Origin: Microbulbifer sp. MKSA007
GTDB taxonomy: Bacteria; Pseudomonadota; Gammaproteobacteria; Pseudomonadales; Cellvibrionaceae
Length of the DNA stretch: 64,000 nucleotides
Reading direction: 5' to 3'
Assembly: GCA_032615215.1 (NCBI GenBank)
Contig: CP128431.1
Coordinates: forward strand, 389,922 to 453,921
In this document: one piece after another, positions 24,989 through 33,486 of the stretch
Position numbering within the stretch: the stretch's first letter is position 1
How the letters are laid out: each line of letters begins with the position of its first letter
Translations under genes and position numbers: made by a program
Notes under the pieces: model-generated
What the model was told of the DNA's origin: nothing
The model's database searches: none
What the model saw: only the letters and a program-made list of their open reading frames with translations

Positions 24989-26017
24989 ATGAAGAAACTC
25001 AAATCAAAAATCAAACTGCTCGGGTACTCACTGCTGGCAAGTGCCAGTGCGATGCTGGCGCTGAACACAGTCTCTTACGCGGCAGGGCAAGACCTGATCG
25101 TCATTGCAGCACCGTCCATCAGCGACACCTATGATGACCCGGAGTATGCGGAGCTGTTTCAGGGCATCGTGGACTTCGACATTGCCTACGCAAACGCTGT
25201 TTATGGAAACGACGAAGTGCGGATCGTCGTGGATGCGCAGACCCGGCCTTACTTTGCGGGCAAGGTGCCGGATGAGATTATCATCAATGACTATCTCCCA
25301 CACATCTGGGCGCGGGATTACACCGTCATCAATCCAAGTAAACCGGTTCAGTTTCGCTACACACCCGTCACATTTGAAGGCAATCAGGCCGTTGCAGATG
25401 AAATGCAGGATGGCTTCAACGCCTTTGCAGAGGCGAGGGGCCTGAAGTTTGGCAAGACAAAATACATGTTGGATGGCGGCAACATCGTCGACAACCACGC
25501 AGGCCGCGTGATCACGACCACTCGTTTTCTGGAGGACAACGATCTTTCCTACGAAGACGGCAAGACTGTGTTGAAAGAACTGCTGAATGCGAAGGAAGTC
25601 GCGATCCTGCCTCCAGATGAAGAGGTGATGGCCCACAGTGATGGCATGGTGATGTTTGCGGAAGAAAACACCCTCATCCTCAATCGCTATGACGAGCCGA
25701 TGTACTCTGAGATTTTGGAGGAACTGGAAATCTCATTCCCAGGTATCAAGATCGTAGACGTGGATGCCAACTGGGATGAGACGAACCTTTCCAGCGCATG
25801 TGGTGTCAACGTCAACGCAACCATGACCAGCAACTTCATCTACATGCCGCACTTTGGCGACAAAAACAGCGACAAGGTGATGAAGACCATTCAGGCCAAC
25901 ACCAGCAAAAAAGTCATTCCGGTGCCAGCCAATTCCGTCTGCAAACTCGGCGGCTCCGTCCGCTGCCTCACCTTGCAGCTGAAAGGCAAAGCCGCACAGG
26001 CATTCTTGCAAAACTGA
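24989..26017 (+). CDS. exported agmatine/peptidylarginine deiminase-family protein
   Basis: A 342-residue protein with a signal peptide (MKKLKSKIKLLGYSLLASAS, cleavage near SYAAG), followed by a guanidino-group-modifying fold. Catalytic landmarks are WARDYTVI, GGNIVDN, HSDGMVMF and the nucleophile Cys in LGGSVRCLTLQ. In agmatine deiminases the residue before this Cys is usually His; here it is Arg. The enzymes hydrolyse a guanidino group to a ureido group and release ammonia. Export suggests a peptidylarginine-type or envelope role rather than polyamine synthesis. Start 24989 has GGGGG five or six bases upstream; the earlier TTG has no such site. Confidence 0.8.
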   Translation: MKKLKSKIKLLGYSLLASASAMLALNTVSYAAGQDLIVIAAPSISDTYDDPEYAELFQGIVDFDIAYANAVYGNDEVRIVVDAQTRPYFAGKVPDEIIINDYLPHIWARDYTVINPSKPVQFRYTPVTFEGNQAVADEMQDGFNAFAEARGLKFGKTKYMLDGGNIVDNHAGRVITTTRFLEDNDLSYEDGKTVLKELLNAKEVAILPPDEEVMAHSDGMVMFAEENTLILNRYDEPMYSEILEELEISFPGIKIVDVDANWDETNLSSACGVNVNATMTSNFIYMPHFGDKNSDKVMKTIQANTSKKVIPVPANSVCKLGGSVRCLTLQLKGKAAQAFLQN

Positions 26018-26022
26018 ACGGC

Positions 26023-26060
26023 AAAACCCCGCCTCATGGGCCAAGGCGGGGTTTCTTCCA
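26023..26060 (+). terminator. intrinsic terminator after the deiminase
   Basis: AAACCCCGCCT (26024-26034) pairs with AGGCGGGGTTT (26044-26054), followed by CTT. It lies 43 bp from the convergent LysE gene end and may serve both strands. Confidence 0.85.
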
Positions 26061-26102
26061 GGCAAGCGGCAACTTGCTAAGACAGCTGCCGCACTGCTTG
26101 AC

Positions 26103-26744
26103 TCAGAATAGCTGTCCTAGTGCATCCAGAAGACCCAGCGTTGCGGTGAGCACCAGAAACCCACCGAGCCCCGGCACGATCCAGTTGAACACCTTGCTCT
26201 CATCGAAAACCTGAAGGGACAGCTGCCCCAGAAATCCGTAGACCATAAAGCAGATGAGTGCGATCAGCCCGATTGGCAGAAACACGGAACTCAATGCTCC
26301 GGCATTGGTCGCGATCTCACTGTTCACGAACTGCGGGAACAGCGCCACAAAGAACAGGATTGCCTTGGGATTGAAGAACGCGATTAAAAAACCGGTCTGA
26401 AATCCTTCGCTCGCCTTGGAAAGCTGCTTCTCTGCCCCATCCGTTTCCAGCTTAAAGCTGCCGCCGTGGCGGATGAAGATGTATCCGATATAGGCGATAT
26501 AAAGCGCACCGACCGCTTGCACTGTCAGCAGAACGCGCGGTTCAAGTGACACCACCGAGCGGAAGGCGAAAAACGCAATCAGCGCCTGCCCCAGGGAGGC
26601 GGTGACATTCCCCAAAGCAGGAGGAACGACGCCATTCACACCGCCCCGGGCTCCTTCTGTAAAAGCAAGAGCCATGCTGGGGCCGGGAATGATCGAGACA
26701 GAAAAAATCGCGATGCAATACAGGATGAGTTGGTCGACACTCAT
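26103..26744 (-). CDS. LysE/RhtB-family exporter
   Basis: A 213-residue inner-membrane protein with about six hydrophobic helices. It opens MSVDQLILYCIAIFSVSIIPGPSMALAF and has the family loop GFLIAFFNPKAILFFVALFPQFV. LysE/RhtB proteins export amino acids and related small metabolites. Its start codon abuts the stop of the upstream radical SAM gene with no gap, so the two are almost certainly translated from one message. That pairing suggests it exports something related to the radical SAM product, but this is inference. Confidence 0.88.
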   Translation of the reverse strand: MSVDQLILYCIAIFSVSIIPGPSMALAFTEGARGGVNGVVPPALGNVTASLGQALIAFFAFRSVVSLEPRVLLTVQAVGALYIAYIGYIFIRHGGSFKLETDGAEKQLSKASEGFQTGFLIAFFNPKAILFFVALFPQFVNSEIATNAGALSSVFLPIGLIALICFMVYGFLGQLSLQVFDESKVFNWIVPGLGGFLVLTATLGLLDALGQLF

Positions 26745-28202
26745 TTAAATTCTTTCAGTAACATTCTGACGGTTATTCGCGGTGTTGTCGGAATTGATCA
26801 CACCGCTATGAATCGCCTCACCAATTTTGAAACCTTCATGGATGTACTCATCAATGACTTTTTGGCCTTCTTCTTTCTTAAGAAGCCGAACGATGTGGCC
26901 CATGAACACCTCCCCTAATATGGAAAGGCGATAGTCCTCATCGCTCTCGATAACCAGAGCTTCATCAATCAGGTCCTGCAATGTGGAGAGCTGGGATGCA
27001 TCAACATCCCCATCTTCGATCATTGCGTGAAGCCTGTCTTTTTTCAAGCCTTGATAGAACAACGGGAACGTCCATAGGGACATATCCTTCTGGTGATGCA
27101 ATGCCGACTTTCTCAGGTTGAAGCCGAACTCACCATTGCCAATGGCAGCCTTCCAGTGATTGATATCGACGGTGTTCTCAAATCGCACGCCCGGGGCAGA
27201 GCCAATGGCCTGCGCGCCTGCTGCAATTAGGAAGGTATCGTAGTGCGCCGCCCCAATGCATTCATTGCCGGGTAGGTGATCCAGAACTGTTTGGTCAACC
27301 GAGGCCCGGTCTACATAGGTGTTGGTCCCCCGGCGCACCCAGCCTGCTTGCTGCAGGGTGCTGTAGGAATGTAGCCGCATCACCGCCTGTTCTTTATGCG
27401 TAGGCACATGCGGCACCTTTTCCCCTTTCACATCAGCCACCAGAGAAGGGGCAGCCCCCGGTGTCAGCAGATAGGTGCTGACGGCATTGATAACCGGGTG
27501 TTTCAGAGCATAACTGAGATCTGCTTCCACATCGGCCAGTGTTTGCCCCGGTAGGCCCGTGATGAAATCAGCATTCACAATCGGGATTTGCCCGGCAACA
27601 TACTCGCAGAGTTCCTCCACTTTTCGCATGGAACGCGGCAATCGCACGTTGGCTCTGATCTGCGGATTGATGCTTTGCACGCCGAAGCTGAGTTTGGTCA
27701 CCTTGTGGGCGATCAGCTCATCCAGAAAGTCCGGTTTGGTTGTTGAAGGGGCACATTCAATGGCGATCTCGGTGTTGTCATCGATCCCGTCCAGCCCGCG
27801 CACATGAGACAGAAGCTTGCCAATCTGGCCGCGCACAAGATCTGGGCTGCCACCACCGATGTGGACGGACCGAATACGCTTTTGCCCATAGGCGGGTGTG
27901 ATCTGCAGGATCTTATCGAGCTGTTTGATCAAAAGCGCGATGTACTCACGCGCATCAGCAAAATCTAACGTGTTGCCACCAGAGAATGCACAAAACGAGC
28001 ATTTCTGTGCGCAGTACGGAATATGAAGGTACAACTGAAAGGTTGTCTGCTCCGTTACCGGGGCAGAGGCGATTGAATGCACGACCTCCGCTTCACTCAG
28101 CTTTTTGCTGTCCGCCACCATCCAGTAATCGATCGTGTTGCGCGCCATGTAGTGGAAACGGGTATTTAAAAGACTTTCATCACCTTTACGAAGATCAACC
28201 AT
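26745..28202 (-). CDS. HemN-like radical SAM protein
   Basis: A 485-residue radical SAM enzyme with the [4Fe-4S]/SAM motif CAQKCSFC (CX3CX2C), the GGGSPDL motif that contacts SAM, and FGVQSINPQIRANV typical of the HemN subgroup. The C-terminal HemN-type accessory domain (about residues 300-470) is present. It is probably not the housekeeping HemN: it lacks the expected N-terminal region and is paired with an exporter. HemN-like proteins include heme chaperones, heme-degrading enzymes, methyltransferases and cyclopropanases. It heads a two-gene unit with the LysE exporter. Confidence 0.8.
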   Translation of the reverse strand: MVDLRKGDESLLNTRFHYMARNTIDYWMVADSKKLSEAEVVHSIASAPVTEQTTFQLYLHIPYCAQKCSFCAFSGGNTLDFADAREYIALLIKQLDKILQITPAYGQKRIRSVHIGGGSPDLVRGQIGKLLSHVRGLDGIDDNTEIAIECAPSTTKPDFLDELIAHKVTKLSFGVQSINPQIRANVRLPRSMRKVEELCEYVAGQIPIVNADFITGLPGQTLADVEADLSYALKHPVINAVSTYLLTPGAAPSLVADVKGEKVPHVPTHKEQAVMRLHSYSTLQQAGWVRRGTNTYVDRASVDQTVLDHLPGNECIGAAHYDTFLIAAGAQAIGSAPGVRFENTVDINHWKAAIGNGEFGFNLRKSALHHQKDMSLWTFPLFYQGLKKDRLHAMIEDGDVDASQLSTLQDLIDEALVIESDEDYRLSILGEVFMGHIVRLLKKEEGQKVIDEYIHEGFKIGEAIHSGVINSDNTANNRQNVTERI

Positions 28203-28675
28203 TCATCACCCAATACTTAGATCAAAAGTTTCGGGTGAGATCCTATTAACGCAGAGGCATATAAAGCAATTATACGAGATATATTATACAGTGAAATAAT
28301 CTAATCCCCACAATGACTTAACAGAAGCAGAAGAGAACGCAATTCACCAAATGAAAGCAAAACACAAATAAGCAATATACCTAATATTATTAATAATAGA
28401 AAAGCATCTCCGAGCGGACATTTCTAAGCTCATGGCACCTTAGTTACTGGAATGAAACGAAGTGTGACTGCTAAGACTATAAGATCAGAGATCGCGGAAT
28501 GGGCAATTCAGCGAATGTCGCCAAAACAAGGAGTATCCGACAGCTGAGAAATGCTTTGGTGTTTCTCAAAAGCGAAACTCATCACATCAAAACTGAAGAT
28601 CTACATTCTCCAAAAATCTTCATTTGACAGAAAATGCGTTGGTCACTGGACCTAAAAACGCGGCGTGGCCTATGG
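28203..28675. other. AT-rich intergenic region
   Basis: A 473-bp stretch without a supported gene, rich in A+T in its left half. An open frame of about 31 codons begins at 28452 (MKRSVTAKTIRSEIAEW), and a second frame downstream could read YPTAEKCFGVS. Together these might be a decayed DNA-binding-protein remnant, but the evidence is thin. It includes the upstream region of the radical SAM gene. Confidence 0.4.
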
Positions 28676-29530
28676 CTACTCAGCACACATCTTTATGGCG
28701 ATCACCAGTTGCCCGGTGATTGGGTTGCCGTGTTCAAGCCGGATTATCATTTCAGTGCGATCAAGCAGTTCCAGATTGTTTTGCATCAGCAGGCGCTGAA
28801 TGTAGTCCAGTGAGTGAGCATAGCGGCAGTGCTTGCCCATCAGGTAGGGCTCACCATTGAAGTTTTCCTCCGGCTGGACCTCATTTGAGAAAAGAAAGAT
28901 GCCATCAGGTGTCATGCTGCCCGCGATGTGCGAGAACATCTCATCCAATTCGCCGTTGTACGGAATAACATCAGTTGAGACGACGAGATCCCAAGGTTCA
29001 TTGCGGTTTGCCTTTAGGAACCGCGTGATCTCTTCTTCGTGCAAGACATCGTAGAGCTCTTTCTCTCGCGCTTTTTCAAGCATCTCTGCAGAAAGGTCTA
29101 AGCCAGTTTTGTGAGTGACTTGTTCTTTCAGAACCTCACAGCAAAGGCCGGTCCCACAGCCAAGATCCAGCATGCGCTTGAAAGGCCCGAGCCCAAGCGT
29201 AGCAAATCTTTCGCCCACTTTCTCTGGAATGGCATACTTCAGGTTTTCCAGAAGACGTTGATCGTAGGTTCCGGACATCTGACCAAACAGCGACAGGATG
29301 TGGGCTTCGGGCATACTGCTGGGAACATCCCTTTTACCAATGGCTGCCAGATGGAGGGCGGCGCCTATACTGTCTTCTGGGTCATTGCGCAACATCTTCT
29401 CAAAAGCTTCTGCGGCTTCATCGTATTTGCCCGAGGCTTCCAGATCCAATGCGTTGTTGAGCTGAAAAAAGTCAGAAATAATATCTACAACGGGATTAAA
29501 GTGATTGTTATCGCCAATGTCATTGCCCAT
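28676..29530 (-). CDS. SAM-dependent methyltransferase with N-terminal TPR-like segment
   Basis: A 284-residue class I methyltransferase. Residues about 25-70 look like one TPR-type helical pair (ALDLEASGKYDEAAEAFEKML). The Rossmann domain follows with motif I MLDLGCGTGLCCEVL, the acidic strand-2 end GLDLSAEMLEKA, and VVSTDVIPYNGEL as motif IV. The linker SLFGQMSGTYDQRLLENL is common in a family of small-molecule methyltransferases. The substrate is unknown. It lies on the same strand as, but upstream of, the radical SAM gene, with 473 bp between them. Confidence 0.8.
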   Translation of the reverse strand: MGNDIGDNNHFNPVVDIISDFFQLNNALDLEASGKYDEAAEAFEKMLRNDPEDSIGAALHLAAIGKRDVPSSMPEAHILSLFGQMSGTYDQRLLENLKYAIPEKVGERFATLGLGPFKRMLDLGCGTGLCCEVLKEQVTHKTGLDLSAEMLEKAREKELYDVLHEEEITRFLKANRNEPWDLVVSTDVIPYNGELDEMFSHIAGSMTPDGIFLFSNEVQPEENFNGEPYLMGKHCRYAHSLDYIQRLLMQNNLELLDRTEMIIRLEHGNPITGQLVIAIKMCAE

Positions 29531-29655
29531 AGCTCACGCCCTTATGATTTCAGGTGAGCGCAGTTGGCCATAAAACACTTAAGGAGCCCCCTGCAGTCTG
29601 GCTGATCTTCCGAAAACTGTAATCAGTCTGTTGAGAGGTCTTGTCAAAAGGCAAA

Positions 29656-29686
29656 GAAAAACCCCGCCTCACGAAGAAGCGGGGTT
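29656..29686 (-). terminator. terminator of the SCP2 gene
   Basis: The stem AACCCCGC/GCGGGGTT (29660-29667 with 29679-29686) is followed, in the minus direction, by TTTTCTTT. It lies 25 bases after the SCP2-domain stop. Confidence 0.8.
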
Positions 29687-29710
29687 CTCAAGAACAGAAG
29701 CTGGATCAGC

Positions 29711-30001
29711 TTAGCCGAGGATCTTGCCCAGGTTCATGGCAACCATCTTGTCACCGCCAATCTTGATCTTGCCCATCATCACAGCCGTCATCGGGTTGAC
29801 GGAACCATCCACCAAACCTTTGAAGGTCTTTGCAGAACAAGAGATTGTGCAATCTGCCTCTGCTTCTTCTGCACGCGCACCGTTTTCATCAACGATGATG
29901 GAGCCCTCATCCTTGATGTTGAGCGCGATAGACTTTGACATATCGACGCCATCAAGCTTGTCGTTGATTCCGGATACGATCTTCTGGATGAATTCGGACA
30001 T
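29711..30001 (-). CDS. SCP2 sterol-carrier-domain protein
   Basis: A 96-residue single-domain SCP2-fold protein. It shows the strand pair IALNIKDEGSIIVDENG, then ADCTISCSAKTFKGLVDGSVNPMTAVMMGKIKIGGD, the conserved core of this family, and a C-terminal helix ending LGKILG. Such stand-alone domains bind long-chain acyl-CoA or other lipids in a hydrophobic tunnel. It has its own terminator and lies downstream of the formaldehyde-detoxification genes on the same strand. Confidence 0.88.
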   Translation of the reverse strand: MSEFIQKIVSGINDKLDGVDMSKSIALNIKDEGSIIVDENGARAEEAEADCTISCSAKTFKGLVDGSVNPMTAVMMGKIKIGGDKMVAMNLGKILG

Positions 30002-30117
30002 CTGATCCTCTGGCTGTTTTTCTGTTTCGGGAGGGCAAACCCTCCAAATTATTTCAGCTACTTAACCACTATCTGTGGTGATAACAAGCGCCTCAAAGGT
30101 CTAGTATACGTAAACTG

Positions 30118-30954
30118 CTAGACCAATTCGTCATAGTGCCATGCAATATGGTCCTGCATAAAGGACGCAATGCAGTAGTAGCTGTGATCATATCCGCCAT
30201 GCATGCGCAGGGTCAGATCAACGCCTTCATCCCGGCAAGCTTTCTCAAAGACCCAAGGTTTCAGCTGCTCTTCTAGGAAGCCATCAGCGGAGCCCTGATC
30301 AATCAGAATACGGCCTTTCCAGCCGCGGGACTTCACCAGCTCGCACGCATCATAGTTTGCCCAGGTGGAACGATCTTCACCCAGATAACCGGAGAATGCC
30401 TTCTCACCCCATGGGCAGTTGATCGGGTTCACGATTGGTGCAAAGGCAGAAACGCTTTTGAACAGGCCCGGATTTTTCATCGCAAGGGTCAACGCACCAT
30501 GACCGCCCATGGAGTGGCCGGTGATGCCCAGAGCGCTCAGGTCAATCGGGAAGTGCTCTTCCAGAATCTCTGGCAGCTCCTGCGTGATGTACTCTTCCAT
30601 GCGGTAGTGCTTAGCCCATGGCTCCTGCGTGGCATTCAGGTAAAAGCCAGCGCTTTTGCCCATGTCCCAGCCGTCATCGTCCGCCACGTCATCACCGCGT
30701 GGGGATGTATCAGGCGCAACGATGATCATGCCCATCTCAGCCGCAGCACGCTGGCTGCCTGCTTTGGTGACCATATTCTCCCAGGTGCAGGTGAGGCCGG
30801 AGAGGAACATCAGGGTAGGGCACTCTTCGCCGTTCAGCGCGCGGCGCGGCAGAAACACGGCGAATTCCATTGGCGTGCCGGTGGACTTGCTGTCATGGCG
30901 GTAAACGCGCTGCTCGCCATCAAAACAGCGCCAGCTTTGGATCAGCTCAATCAT
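30118..30954 (-). CDS. fghA: S-formylglutathione hydrolase
   Basis: A 278-residue esterase-D-type alpha/beta hydrolase. It has the nucleophile elbow GHSMGGHGAL, the oxyanion-region LSGLTCTWENMVTKAG, an Asp in LIDQGSADGFL and a His in GYDHSYYCIASF. This is the second step of glutathione-dependent formaldehyde oxidation: S-formylglutathione to formate and glutathione in the cytoplasm. Start 30954 begins MIELIQSWRCFDGEQ, the standard N-terminus; the longer frame adds seven residues. The alcohol dehydrogenase gene for step one lies just upstream on the same strand. Confidence 0.92.
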   Translation of the reverse strand: MIELIQSWRCFDGEQRVYRHDSKSTGTPMEFAVFLPRRALNGEECPTLMFLSGLTCTWENMVTKAGSQRAAAEMGMIIVAPDTSPRGDDVADDDGWDMGKSAGFYLNATQEPWAKHYRMEEYITQELPEILEEHFPIDLSALGITGHSMGGHGALTLAMKNPGLFKSVSAFAPIVNPINCPWGEKAFSGYLGEDRSTWANYDACELVKSRGWKGRILIDQGSADGFLEEQLKPWVFEKACRDEGVDLTLRMHGGYDHSYYCIASFMQDHIAWHYDELV

Positions 30955-30971
30955 AATAGCTCTCTTACAGC

Positions 30972-31015
30972 GCATTCCCGAAAAGCGGCTCCGGTTTTCG
31001 GAAAAGAATACGCAT
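30972..31015. repeat. palindromic extragenic element
   Basis: CCGAAAA (30978-30984) pairs with TTTTCGG (30995-31001), flanked by GCGCATTCC and GAATACGCATT. From memory, this resembles a palindromic repeat common between genes in Rhizobiales genomes. It lies between the dehydrogenase and the S-formylglutathione hydrolase genes. Confidence 0.5.
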
Positions 31016-31083
31016 TAAAATGAAGGTCTAAGCAGGTCGGATGCCCGCTTAGACCTTATCAATACGAAAAACAGAGGAAGGCT

Positions 31084-32193
31084 CTAGAACGTCACAACCG
31101 AACGGATGGACTTGCCTTCATGCATCAGATCAAACGCCGTGTTGATCTCTTCCAGAGGCATGGTGTGGGTGATCATGTGGTCAATGTCGATCTTGCCATC
31201 CATGTACCAGTCCACGATCTTCGGCACATCCGTACGACCACGCGCACCACCAAATGCAGTGCCTCTCCACGAGCGGCCAGTGACCAGCTGGAACGGACGG
31301 GTGGAGATTTCCTGACCAGCACCGGCCACGCCGATGATGATGCTCTCGCCCCAGCCTTTATGACAGCACTCTAGCGCCTGACGCATGGTGGTTGGGTGGC
31401 CGATACACTCGAAGGAGTAATCCGCACCGCCGCCTGTCAGGTCAACAAGGTAAGGTACCAGATCGCCTTCAACTTCCTTCGGGTTCACGAAGTCGGTCAT
31501 ACCGTACTTTTCAGCCAGGTCTTTTTTGGCAGGGTTCAGGTCCACGCCAACAATCTGGTCTGCACCAATCAGACGAAGGCCCTGCACAACGTTAAGACCG
31601 ATGCCGCCGAGGCCGAACACAACAGCTTTACAGCCTGGCTCTGCCTTTGCTGTGTTGATCACAGCGCCAACGCCTGTGGTCACACCGCAGCCGATGTAGC
31701 AGACCTTATCGAACGGCGCATCCTGACGGATCTTCGCAAGGGAGATCTCTGGCAGAACGGTGAAATTGGAGAAGGTGCTGGTGCCCATGTAGTGGTGAAC
31801 TTTCTCACCATTGATGGAGAAACGGCTGGTGCCGTCCGGCATTACACCTGCGCCCTGTGTCGTGCGGATGGACTGACACAGGTTGGTTTTTGGGTTGAGG
31901 CAGTACTCACACTCGCGGCACTCTGGCGTGTAAAGTGGGATCACATGATCACCCGGCTTCAGCGAGGTCACGCCTTTGCCAACTTCGCGCACGATGCCAG
32001 CGCCTTCGTGGCCCAAAATGGCTGGGAACAGACCCTCAGGGTCATCACCGGAAAGGGTGAAGGCATCCGTATGGCATACGCCAGTTGCCATAATTTCAAC
32101 CAGAACCTCAAAGGGTTTCGGGCCTTCTAGCTGAACCGTTTCGATGGAAAGAGGGGCTCCGGCTTTATAAGCGACAGCGGCGCGTGTATCCAT
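31084..32193 (-). CDS. adhC: S-(hydroxymethyl)glutathione dehydrogenase / class III alcohol dehydrogenase
   Basis: A 369-residue zinc-dependent medium-chain dehydrogenase. It has catalytic-zinc residues in ATGVCHTD and GHEGAGIV, the structural-zinc lobe CRECEYC...NLC with four cysteines, and the NAD-binding GLGGIGLNVVQG. It also contains TTQGAGVMPDGTSRF, typical of the glutathione-dependent (class III) type. It oxidises S-hydroxymethylglutathione, formed from formaldehyde, to S-formylglutathione. The downstream gene is the matching hydrolase. Formaldehyde could arise from demethylating oxidases such as the GcvT-fused enzyme in this window. Confidence 0.93.
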   Translation of the reverse strand: MDTRAAVAYKAGAPLSIETVQLEGPKPFEVLVEIMATGVCHTDAFTLSGDDPEGLFPAILGHEGAGIVREVGKGVTSLKPGDHVIPLYTPECRECEYCLNPKTNLCQSIRTTQGAGVMPDGTSRFSINGEKVHHYMGTSTFSNFTVLPEISLAKIRQDAPFDKVCYIGCGVTTGVGAVINTAKAEPGCKAVVFGLGGIGLNVVQGLRLIGADQIVGVDLNPAKKDLAEKYGMTDFVNPKEVEGDLVPYLVDLTGGGADYSFECIGHPTTMRQALECCHKGWGESIIIGVAGAGQEISTRPFQLVTGRSWRGTAFGGARGRTDVPKIVDWYMDGKIDIDHMITHTMPLEEINTAFDLMHEGKSIRSVVTF

Positions 32194-32478
32194 ATTTTAA
32201 ACCTATACGTCTTGTAATCGACCCACCGAAAATGGCAGGCCCTCCCCAAAGTTGTTGACTGTGGCGCACACCTCCCGCGTGTCACCACCAAACTTGCACC
32301 CACAACTTATAACGCGCAAAGACGCGAATTGCATCAGCCAATTCAGGAGTTTTGCTTAGAGATGAAAGTTCCTAACAAACAACATTTTTGAGTGCACAGA
32401 GCATTATTTCTCAACGTTGAGACATCAGCCGTAATAAGGTCCTGCAAAACCGATGCAAGTTAACGGTGGAAGAGGGCA

Positions 32479-32934
32479 ATGTTTGAAGATCATTTGTTTC
32501 AGTCAGGAAAAATAAGTTGGCAGTTGCTCTTATATGGTTTTGAACATGACATTATCGACCGTAAACAACTCTCGGAGCTTGCCACTAAGTGGGTAGTTGA
32601 AGACGTCCTTGGGAAAGAGCAAAGCATCATATGTGCTGCTGAGTATTATGAAAGTGAAGTTGTTTATTCCACTTTGAAAGCTCTCACAGCGCAGGAAAAT
32701 CAAGAAGCTTCAGTTTCCGAAATTTGGAGATATGTCTTACTGAAATCATTGATTTACTCCTGCATTCCAAATCAGGAGAAGATAGACCGATTGCAACAGC
32801 TCTATTCACAGTTTGATTATCCAGCTGACATGGAAAACTGCTCAATTTATTCGGCAAGTAAACATTGCCCTATCGAAGCTGCGCAGGATCTCATTACCAA
32901 AATGGAGAAACAGCAACTAAACGACCATAGGTGA
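32479..32934 (+). CDS. hypothetical protein, possibly DUF2247-like
   Basis: A 151-residue soluble, acidic, largely helical protein. The phrase QQLYSQFDYPADMENCSIY recalls the FDYP segment of the DUF2247 family, some of whose members are linked to immunity against polymorphic toxins; this recall is tentative. Codon use is more A+T-rich than its neighbours, which may mean recent transfer. A purine-rich stretch (GGAAGAGGG) before the ATG gives a plausible ribosome site. No toxin gene is next to it. Confidence 0.55.
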   Translation: MFEDHLFQSGKISWQLLLYGFEHDIIDRKQLSELATKWVVEDVLGKEQSIICAAEYYESEVVYSTLKALTAQENQEASVSEIWRYVLLKSLIYSCIPNQEKIDRLQQLYSQFDYPADMENCSIYSASKHCPIEAAQDLITKMEKQQLNDHR

Positions 32935-33030
32935 TCATCAACAGGATGAATATGCGAAGCGTCCTGCTACTCGCAAGAAAGGGCTTGAAATTCGATATTG
33001 TTGTCAGATTGTTGTTTTCAGGAGAAAATT

Positions 33031-33486
33031 ATGAGTGGCCTGACCAAAGGTAAGATTCTCGAATTTTTGCAGAGCTATCCGGTTTACCTTCTGGCCCTGA
33101 CGTTGGCTGGGGTCACCGCTTTTCTTGGCTTCTACCTGCTCGCCATCTTCCCACCTGTCGGCTTTGTGCTCCTGTACATTCTGCAGGACAGGATCCCGCT
33201 CACAACGTTCATCCCTTTCATCGCTGGCCCAGCCATACCGGCAGCCATCGCCTTCTACCTTATTCTCAAAAGAACGCGGTTGAGGCTTACCATTCCAGCA
33301 GTCCTGTTCGCCTACCTAGCTGGAAGCGCTACAGCCATCCTGCTTTTGCCTCTCATCGCAACACCATCGGTTACAAGGCTGGATGGTTTCCTGATTTTCC
33401 TCGGAATAGCTTGCACTGCGGGATACGCATTCGTTTACTGGTGGCGCATCCCTCAGGAACCTCACAGTCCTAAAGCAGATACTTGA
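33031..33486 (+). CDS. small integral membrane protein of unknown function
   Basis: A 151-residue protein with four likely transmembrane helices (around residues 14-38, 42-72, 78-110 and 113-138 in broad terms) and a short polar C-terminus. I recognise no family. AGGAGA eight bases before the ATG at 33031 fixes the start over an in-frame codon at 32998. It overlaps the end of the convergent YeiH gene by 17 bases. Confidence 0.65.
   Translation: MSGLTKGKILEFLQSYPVYLLALTLAGVTAFLGFYLLAIFPPVGFVLLYILQDRIPLTTFIPFIAGPAIPAAIAFYLILKRTRLRLTIPAVLFAYLAGSATAILLLPLIATPSVTRLDGFLIFLGIACTAGYAFVYWWRIPQEPHSPKADT

Noticed and set aside
28452..28640. Possible remnant of a DNA-binding or transposase-like protein
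   Set aside because: Only two short pieces in different frames suggest it; too little to call a pseudogene.
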